From the NCBI GenBank assembly GCA_028023455.1, contig JAQFVV010000055.1, positions 4,122,030 through 4,186,029 of the forward strand: a DNA stretch of 64,000 nt. Reading direction: 5' to 3'. This DNA is from Epiperipatus broadwayi. Taxonomy: Eukaryota > Onychophora > Udeonychophora > Euonychophora > Peripatidae. Positions 56,822-64,000 of this stretch are shown one piece after another. The notes beneath the pieces were generated by a model, which was not told the DNA's origin, ran no database searches, and saw only the letters and a program-made list of their open reading frames with translations. Position 1 is the stretch's first letter. Each line of letters opens with the position of its first letter. Made by a program: the position numbers and the translations under genes.

Positions 56822-57703
56822 AAAAATCAAAAGTAATGTTGGTAAATGGTGGGGAAAGAGAAAATAATTTTTCTTGGGGGGAGGGGATATAAAGTTAAAT
56901 ATGGTGAATAGGTATAACTATTTGGGAATCATCTTAAGTACTCTGAGGAATTGCTTGGATGAATAGAAGAAAAAATTGATAAATGAAGCAAAGAAAAGAA
57001 CTGATAAAGAACCTAATAGTATTTTTGTATAATAAATATATAGCAAGAATTGTATGGGAATGACAGTAGCAGGGTTAACTTATCGTAATGATGTATTAAG
57101 TATTAGCAAAGGGGTATTAGATTATCTAGAAAAAGTAGAGAGATGCATTAGATGCAGATATGTGGATGGCAAAGGAGGCAATTAAAAGAGAAATGGGATG
57201 GTCAAGTTTTTATATGAAAGATGCAAAAAGCAAAAATGAAAATGTTTGGTAGATTGCAATTTATGGATAGTAATAGCCAAAATGGTGTTTAATTGTGTTA
57301 GGAGTAAAGGGCAGGCAATAAGATGGGTGAGAAAGGTATTACGCTATGCAGAAGATTTGGTTAAACACTTTGTGTAAGTATACTTGTACAAAGGATAAGA
57401 TGATTAGGTTAGGGGGATTGTTTAGTGTTATAGTGACAAATAATGAGATAGAAGAATAGATACATTAATAAAGAATAGGGAGATGGAAAACTTGTATGGA
57501 GAGGAAAAAGAGCTTAAATATATACAGAAGTAAGTAGAATATTGAATGTGGGTTATGATATAATAGCAAGGAAGGTAGTTTACTATTGAAGGCTTGAACA
57601 GGATTTTTAGCAACAAGGGAATATACACAATCTTCAATACTTTCTCTTCCTCTTTCCTTCTTTATTTTTGCTTTTTTTATATAACATATAATATTTCACC
57701 CGT

Positions 57704-57888
57704 TTTACACTTGAAAGCAAAATATATTTATTTATTCTTTACAGTTTTGACTGTTCCTAGCAGCCTTCATCAGATCTTATTCTCTACTTTGGTGGAGGAA
57801 AGAGAAAGACAATAAGATTCTGACAAAGATTGCTAGGAACAGTCAAAACTGTAAAGAATAAATAAATATATTTTGCTTTAAAGTGTAA
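57704..57888. mobile_element. Palindromic hammerhead-family element in LINE
   Basis: Arms 57704-57784 and 57801-57888 are near-exact inverted copies sharing TTACAGTTTTGACTGTTCCT and AATAAATAAATATATTTTGC. Minus-strand reading of the left arm gives TCTGATGAAGGCTGCTAGGA, then ACAGTC and AAAAC: CTGATGA, a GGCTG/CAGTC stem II and AAAAC. It has the same organisation as 45608-45788, but the outer sequence is different. Confidence 0.85.
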
Positions 57889-58078
57889 GAAGAGTGACAT
57901 GTTATTATATGAATGTGCACATAAATGGACGAATGGGGATTTAATCTGCAGGTTAAGTAAGGAAGGCATGGAAAATATTAGGCATTTTCTAATGGATTGT
58001 AAACGCTTACAAGCAGAAAAGGATATAAATAATGTGGGAGAATAAATATAGACCAAGTGATTATACAGAAAGGCAGTT

Positions 58079-58141
58079 AAGCAGGCAAAAATCTCCATAG
58101 TTATGTGTTAGCATAAGAGATGGTGATCATGTGATGTTTAG
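58079..58141. mobile_element. Hammerhead-family repeat, copy 3, truncated
   Basis: A 63-bp insert bounded by CAGAAAGRCAGTT (58066-58078 and 58142-58154, 12 of 13). It contains GGCAAAAATCTCCATA, an end of the 150-bp block, and the GAGATGGTGATCATGTGATG motif, but no hammerhead core. Confidence 0.75.
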
Positions 58142-58300
58142 CAGAAAGACAGTTCTTAGTCTTTATACTGGGGTTGGATAAAAATAAGAGATATAGATAC
58201 AAAGGCCATGGAATGGACAAAAATGATATGTAAATGGGATAGAGAAGAATATGGGAAAAACTTAGGGTGGGGGGGGGAGTAAGGTGGCTAACAGGTTTTT

Positions 58301-59714
58301 CTTGGGCATATTGGCTGAGAGATTTCTGACTTCAACAAAGGAGTAGCCATATCACATCACAAGATCACATCATATCTGCAACAGAAAGCATTCGTGAACT
58401 ATTATCATATACTATATGGAAAATTTTACAAATAAGGTAAATACCATTCATTATGCCATCATTAAATAATTGCCAATCATTTGATAAAATATGTAAGTAG
58501 AGTTTATTCATTGTATAAACTAAAAAAAAAAAAAGATTCTATGATTGATGAGAGCTGTAATGAATCTTAATTTCATTTTTAATTGAGGGTGCCTCACTTC
58601 TCCATATTGCACCATTTATATTGTAGGTATGTCTTTAAATCTTTTATCATGTGTCATTAAAATGCTTTTCATCTATTGTTGATTTTTTTTTTTATTATAT
58701 ATACACAAATTTTCATTACACAAACTCTGTGCTTGTTGCTTCCCAAAATTAACACTTGTTTAATTGATATTATAAATTTTCAAATGCTCATCAATGCACC
58801 TTCAGTGTCTTTTCTGGGTATATATAAAAAATAACAAAATTAAAGCTTTAAACATTCTAGCCTTATTTACTTTTTTTTTATTTAAAAGACAAAAAAAACA
58901 TCTGCTTTTTTCACTTAATTTTTGCACTATATAAAATTTTATAGTCAGAAGTTTTGATTGTCTAGCAATCTTCTTTGAAGACCTAAATAGTAAAATTGCT
59001 CCATATGTTAATACTTAAATATTCTTTATAAATCCTACCCTATTTTAGCTACATATTTAGATATACAGATGTTTGTATATATTCAGTATCTAATTATATT
59101 CTTTATAAGACTAGCAACTCTCCAATAATCATTGATTATGCTAGATGGCCTTAGAATGGAGAACACCTTTGTCTTATATTGTTTAAGCTGGGTGTTTGAT
59201 GATTTGCTGTTACTAATATATTCTTTATATATATTATGCATAAACACTTTTTTTAATTATATTTTTAACATAACATGTTCAAAACATATTATCTTATTAT
59301 TACATGGATCTCTGAAGATTAAACAATCAAAATATTAAATCATTAGCAAAACTTTACATATAAAAATTAATCTGGGGGGGGGGGGCAGAATTTTTTTCTT
59401 TATATTGAATAATAAAGTGTGTTTCAAAAATAATGAAATATTATTCAAATTGTAAGTGAGAAATACTTTTTTTCTTAAACTAGTTAGAAATTCTATTAAA
59501 TATTTATCTCATTTTTGTTCATTTTTTTGTAATAACTGGCAGATCAAATATTTAAAAAGCTCGGTAAAGTTTACGATGATGTAGTTCTTAATATTGAAAT
59601 GCTAAAGAAAATTGTGTTAAGGGTTAGAGGTAATAATGGTCAAATATTGGTGCTTTCCCATAGTATCCCTGTTACTTAATTACGTCCATTTGTATTCTGG
59701 TAGTTACTATAGAT
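58301..59714. other. No gene recognised; one solo hammerhead-like arm
   Basis: Near 58950-58985 the minus strand reads TTCAAAGAAGATTGCTAGAC then AATCAAAAC, a decayed version of the palindrome-arm motif. A G12 tract is at 59374-59385. A 68-codon open frame (59132-59338) is unrecognised. Confidence 0.45.
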
Positions 59715-60035
59715 ATAATCAGAAAGACGGAGTGGGTTACATTATAAATAAAAAGTGAAAGATTGCAGAGAATGGTGGAAAATCAGTAAAATTAGTTATT
59801 CAACATAATGGAAAATTCCATGGGCAGATAATTCAAATGTGTACCTTAATGTATCATTCTTTATGTAAAATTTTATATCGATGTGCAGAATGCGCTGTTT
59901 AAACTAAACTGCTTTAATGTTGCCATGGTCAAATTTAATGCCTGAATTGAAAAGTGAAAGTTCTGCAGATAAATTTATCTATGAAGACAAATGAGAGAGA
60001 ACATAGATTTGTGAAACCCTTTAAAAAGAAAGGCT
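59715..60035 (+). mobile_element. RTE LINE endonuclease fragment
   Basis: DGVGYIINKK near 59729 and KLVIQHNGKFHGQIIQMC near 59790-59840 align with the SGVGFIINKK and RLVIQLNSRYQMQIIQVY regions of the RTE at 0.3-3.3 kb. The GDFNARIG region is decayed near 59920-59950. Confidence 0.72.
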
Positions 60036-60149
60036 ATACTCAAATTCAAAGAACAATTATCGCCCTATTCTAGAACTGTATGATGCAAGTTTGAGTAATC
60101 AACAGATATCTATAGTTTAATGCTTTAAAATTATCATCTCCTGACTGGT

Positions 60150-60180
60150 TAGTTTCTAGATTTTGCCTTCATCAGTGAAA
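60150..60180 (-). repeat. Isolated hammerhead-like core
   Basis: The minus strand has CACTGATGA (CTGATGA at 60169-60175), an AGGCAAAATCTA segment, and GAAACTA (GAAAC at 60152-60156), the same spacing as copy 1 at 20.07 kb. Stem II pairing is poor. Confidence 0.4.
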
Positions 60181-60442
60181 TCCTGGATTTAAAGCCGGAA
60201 CATGCACTCATGCATCCAGCAGCCATCTTTTTTTATTTCATAAAATTCAAACTAATAATTTAAAAAATCTCCAGGTTAACTCACTTACTTAGCCTTAACG
60301 ATCTGACACCAGGTTAGTTTCAATATTAATAATTTGGACAATAATGTATGAATGCATATATGTATAGTCTAAGCCTAGTTAAATTAAATAGTGAATAGCT
60401 TATATTACATTTTTTGTTTTTTTTTTATTTTTCCTTGCTTAG

Positions 60443-60512
60443 GTTTGTTGGTTTTATCCTGGTTATAGCGGCTCAGTTATATTGGATGCATCTAATTTTG
60501 ACTCGATAGCAT
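60443..60512 (+). CDS. Candidate 70-bp internal host exon
   Basis: A long pyrimidine tract and TTGCTTAG at 60435-60442 (3' splice-site-like) precede 70 bases of more balanced composition. GTAAGTAG at 60513 is a consensus donor. Frame 1 is fully open (VCWFYPGYSGSVILDASNF and on). Frame 2 gives a hydrophobic stretch (FVGFILVIAAQLYWMHLIL) ending in TAG just before the donor. Frame 3 has an early stop. I recognise no family. If real, it would belong to a plus-strand gene whose other exons lie outside or far away. Confidence 0.35.
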
Positions 60513-60514
60513 GT

Positions 60515-61500
60515 AAGTAGATTAAATGTTTTATTGTAAGCAACTAAAACTACAATATTTATATCACTAGGTTTATAAATTTCTACCTATGTAAGGAATC
60601 TGGAACAATTCGTACCCGATGAGGAAAAATTCCTCAAGGTTTCGTGCTCATTTTGCTCTTGAATCTGCCAAGATGAAGTCAATCCTTCAAAAGCCTTGAA
60701 GATTCAGTATGATGAATTCATTTGCCTACTTTGTTTGTATTTAATATTTAACATTTGCTCACTATATATTAGAATATTTTGATATATAAATACAGTGAAC
60801 TATTGATCTATCATGTACACATGTATTGTTTTTCTGTATCCATCATCTGCTGTATTTCTCTAAATCGGCAGCATAGAAATGCATGTTATTTTATTACATA
60901 TTTATTTTTTTTGCAGCTGTACCATAAATCATGGTTTGCCTATATGAATAGTTTTGTGTGTTGTTTTTTTTTTTTGATTTGTAATGACATTTTTATTCTT
61001 TTATTTTTAAAGAAATAATCTTTTTTTTTTTTGTTTATCTTTTCATTATTATGATTCAGGAAAATAATTGTTCCTTTTACCTTTGTTTCATTTCATGTAC
61101 AAATGATAATTTTGGCCTCCAACATTGCTTGCTACTTGTTCTTTAAAAAGAGACATTTTTGTTTTTCTTTGTCTGCAAATTTTGTCCTTTTTTTCTTTAC
61201 AAAGAAATATTTTACAACTTTATAGCAAATGAAACATTTAAAATTTTTCTCTATAGTAAATTAATAATTATATAACATTCTTTATTTTTAAAAAGTCTTA
61301 TCACTATAATTCATATTAACTCTATAATTAAAATTAATACCAAACTTTTAAACATATATTTTCTGCGATAATTATAGAATGTATTTTATATATATTCGTA
61401 GGCATATTATAGTTAATAAATGTAGAATGTTATGAATAACAATATCTGAAATGTACTTAAAGCTTCACTTTAGGTGTACAGTATTTAAGTGAAGAGTAAT
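60515..61500. other. No gene recognised
   Basis: AT-rich. A small hairpin with CTTCACTT/AAGTGAAG is at about 61465-61494. Confidence 0.5.
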
Positions 61501-61978
61501 TAAATTGGTACTTTGGGATTAGCGCTATTGTGAAGTAATCCTCTGGCTGTAATTATTCTAATTTTGTGGATATATTTTCATTGCTTGTGAAATATCACTT
61601 TAGGTTTAGCAAACATTATGTTTAAAAATGAGTTTTTGAATTCCAGTTGATTTTAAAAAATTATTCTGAATACGATATAAAACTAATCTTCGAAAGTTGC
61701 TTTTTTTACTAATTTTTTTATCAAAAAAATATTTTATTTATTTCTTATTCATAATATTTTTAAAATTAACTTGAATTCTAATATTTTAAATATAAAGTTC
61801 GTATTTATAATAATTTTTTAAAATTTAGTTGAATTCTAAAATTCATTTTTTAAATATAAAGTTTGCTAATCTTTAAAAAAATAGCAAACTTAAAGTGTTA
61901 GAATAATTTGCCAAGTTAGAATAATTATGACCGGTTGATTATGTCATAGCAGCCTTAATCCCAAAGTACCTTAAATTG
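61501..61978. mobile_element. Foldback or MITE, 480 bp
   Basis: The left end TAAATTGGTACTTTGGGATT is mirrored by AATCCCAAAGTACCTTAAAT at the right. Similarity continues inward through CTGTAATTATTCTAA against TTAGAATAATTATGACC, and TTTAGCAAAC against GTTTGCTAATC. Arms are about 120 bp. No coding region. Confidence 0.75.
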
Positions 61979-62084
61979 TTTTTTAATTATAATTTCTAAT
62001 ACGCTTCCATTTTATTGATTTATTTTCTTCTGGTCCTTGAATTGATTACTGTGTGTGTGTATATATAACAAATAATAAATAATT

Positions 62085-62736
62085 CAGATTATATGTAACT
62101 GAAGTTTCCAATGAATTATATAATGTAAATAAACTTTCCAAAAGGCAGATGATATTATGTTTCTTAGCATTTGTTCTTATATATGCTTAGTCTGTACTAA
62201 TTACACATATTTACAGAATAAATGATAAGAATCACCATTTAAATATTTAGAAGAGCAAAGCTGAGCTTTAGTTTAAACATCTTAAATATGAAATGTAAAC
62301 TCAGTCTTAATATCTATAAATAATAAATAATTCAGATTATATGTAACTGAACAGGAAGTAACTGAAGCTTCCAATAAGTTATATAATGTGAATAAATACT
62401 CCATAAGATAGATATATCATCTAACATTGGAAGCTTCAGTTGCTTCCTGTTTAGTTAACATTAAAACTTGAGTTTTCATTTCATATTTAGAGGTTGTTTA
62501 AACTAAAACTTGTCTTTGATCCTTTGAATATGTAAATGATAATTCTTATTATTTATTCTATAAATATATATATTCAAGAGGTCGAATTCACTCCCCCATT
62601 TAAAATTATGTAAATAAATTAAGCATATATAAGAACAAATGTTAAGAGACAGATAGTATCATATCTTTTGGAGAAGTTACTTTTATTATATAACTCATTG
62701 GAAACTTCAGTTGCTTCCTGTTCAGTACATATATAG
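62085..62736. mobile_element. Large palindrome with about 310-bp arms
   Basis: Sequence from about 62085 inward is mirrored from about 62736 back to the centre near 62402. Landmarks in both arms include TGTTCTTATATATGCTTA, TAGTTTAAAC, AATATGAAAT, and GGAAGCAACTGAAGCTTCCA or GGAAGTAACTGAAGCTTCCA. Each arm also holds a second, direct copy of the GTAACTGAAGTTTCCAATGA-type segment (62097 and 62343; 62430 and 62695). It looks like a duplicated foldback. No coding region. Confidence 0.8.
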
Positions 62737-64000
62737 TATAACGATTTGAAAGAGTATGCTGATTTTGACCAACCAAGCCCCACATTGGGATCACAGTTTA
62801 CATAACAATTCCCTGAAATGAAGAGAGAACTTATCCCCATTCTCAACTTTAGAAGTTAAATATCTAATCATTATATAGAGAAGAGGGAAAATGTAATTTC
62901 TTTTAACTTATAAATTTCATAAATCATGCTAATGATCAGACTGAGCATCTAATAGACCATGGCCAAATTTCCAGACTATTAAACTCACTCTTAATTAATT
63001 AAGGGGAAATCTTCCATACTATGTTTAAACCAAGGCACCATCCCGAACACTGGGAAAATCCATGTGAGGAGATTCTCCCCCTTTCAGCATTGGCTAGCCT
63101 CTGTTGAGCACAGGAAATCCTATATCACTGGCTATCCAGAATTTGACCCTTTTGTAATAAGCAATGTGTTTTACAATCAATATATTCACCTTATGGTAAA
63201 CAGTTTGCTATTTTTAAATGGTGTAAGAAAAGACAATGGAGGCCAGATTAACAATAGCAAAAAAAAGTTTATTACACAATAATAAATTCACTAGGTGATT
63301 ACAAAGCAGTTAAACTCACATTTTGGTTAAATATTCATATTAGCACTGATACCAATAAAATATTATGATATCTATTTGAATTTTAGATTATAAAAAATAT
63401 ATATACACAAGTAAGTAATTATAATTCTTACCGCTTGCTAGATGATAACCTTTAGTGGTTTTTTGAAAGTCTTTTGTTAAAAGTCTTTGACATATGAAAA
63501 AAAAAAAAGTCTTTGAAGATCTTTTTTGTTAAGTTTAACATTTTTCCAATCTTTTGTAGTTTACTTCATTTTTATACTACAGAGTCTATGTCTGTAGATT
63601 TCTTTAGTTTTTTTGAGAGAAGTTAAGGTCTTAACCTTCTGCTGGCTTTACACTATTGCAGCAGACTCGGGCAATGTTTCTTTACCTGTCTGCAGGCACA
63701 CATACTCCATGATAGAAGGTTTCTATTTGATCTACATTTTGTACAGACATAATATGTAGTATAGGGGAAACACATCTCAGAAAATGGTGAGTTAGGTACA
63801 GTCATATTTCATGCTTTTGACGGATGCTCTTGGAATAATTCATTAGGATCTATATTGTGTCCAGATTAAAGGACACCTCTTGGGAATTCAGTAATGCATC
63901 GTCAGTAAAACTTTATAACACCAGACTGTATTTGTCCTAAAAGGTGCTGAATTAGTATCGTGAAGTTACACAGATTGTATTCTTGAGCGAAAGAAAATGA
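62737..64000 (-). other. No clear gene; possible LTR-like end
   Basis: On the minus strand, AATAAACTTTTTTTTGC at about 63257-63273 looks like a polyadenylation signal, followed by TATTGTTAATCTGGCCTCC, which recalls the R/U5 junction of a retroelement. No second LTR, primer-binding site or gag/pol is visible. The plus-strand 72-codon frame at 63064-63282 is unrecognised. The last 400 bases are slightly more GC-rich. Confidence 0.25.

Larger units (their letters stand above)
55165..58300 (+). mobile_element. LINE with endonuclease, RT and Cys/His tail, decayed
   Basis: The 5' part is missing. Order: endonuclease C-terminal half (55183-55515), a variable linker, RT (about 56150-57000), the late RT and thumb region, and a C-terminal segment near 57945-58030 reading LSKEGMENIRHFLMDCKRLQ, like the Cys/His tail of arthropod LINEs of this type. 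The plus strand is very purine-rich. A palindrome (57704-57888) and a 63-bp repeat (58079-58141) have inserted into it. Confidence 0.75.

Noticed and set aside
63064-63282. Retroviral or LTR gene fragment
   Set aside because: No gag, pol or env motif, no primer-binding site and no second LTR within the window.

Overview
This is a strongly AT-rich animal genomic window with no complete host gene. It is built almost entirely from transposable-element (TE) remnants, long inverted repeats and tandem duplications. A metazoan source is supported by several clades of non-LTR retrotransposon, tRNA-derived SINEs, hAT-like and mariner-like DNA transposons, and splice-site-like signals. Several LINE reading frames resemble those I associate with arthropods, especially arachnids, but the species assignment is a weak inference.

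Layout. 0.33-3.3 kb (-): a nearly intact RTE-clade LINE with one frameshift between its endonuclease and reverse-transcriptase halves; its stop codon lies inside its (TGA)n tail. 6.5-8.3 kb: a CpG-enriched stretch with a donor-like GTAAGT at 7284. 9.5-14.7 kb: an old RTE copy carrying a SINE and two hAT-like insertions, each hAT-like insertion flanked by a perfect 8-bp target duplication; the larger one holds an array of CTCF-like motifs. 16.4-18.0 kb: a foldback element. 18.7-30.1 kb: a hAT MITE, a hammerhead-like repeat, tandem duplications, LINE scraps, a mariner relic and a TIR element. 31.9-34.4 kb: a decayed, nearly full-length RTE copy. 36.5-39.9 kb: foldbacks, SINEs, a Jockey/CR1-like reverse-transcriptase scrap and a second hammerhead-like repeat with a 13-bp target duplication. 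41.5-47.4 kb (-): two copies of another LINE, one interrupted by a foldback and one by a palindrome. 48.4 kb: a young SINE with a perfect 16-bp target duplication. 52.4-53.9 kb: an RTE 3' part ending in (ATG)n. 55.2-58.3 kb: another LINE, carrying a palindrome and a 63-bp hammerhead-family insertion. 60.4 kb: a possible 70-bp exon. 61.5-62.7 kb: two large inverted repeats.

The most unusual theme is a group of small repeats built around a hammerhead-ribozyme-like core (CTGATGA, stem II, GAAAC or AAAAC), either as short insertions with about 13-bp target duplications or as near-perfect palindromes lodged inside LINEs. This resembles what is known of Penelope-like elements and retrozymes, but no Penelope-type reverse transcriptase is visible here. 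If the 7.28-kb donor and the 60.44-kb exon are real, the window could be mostly one large plus-strand intron; this is a hypothesis only.
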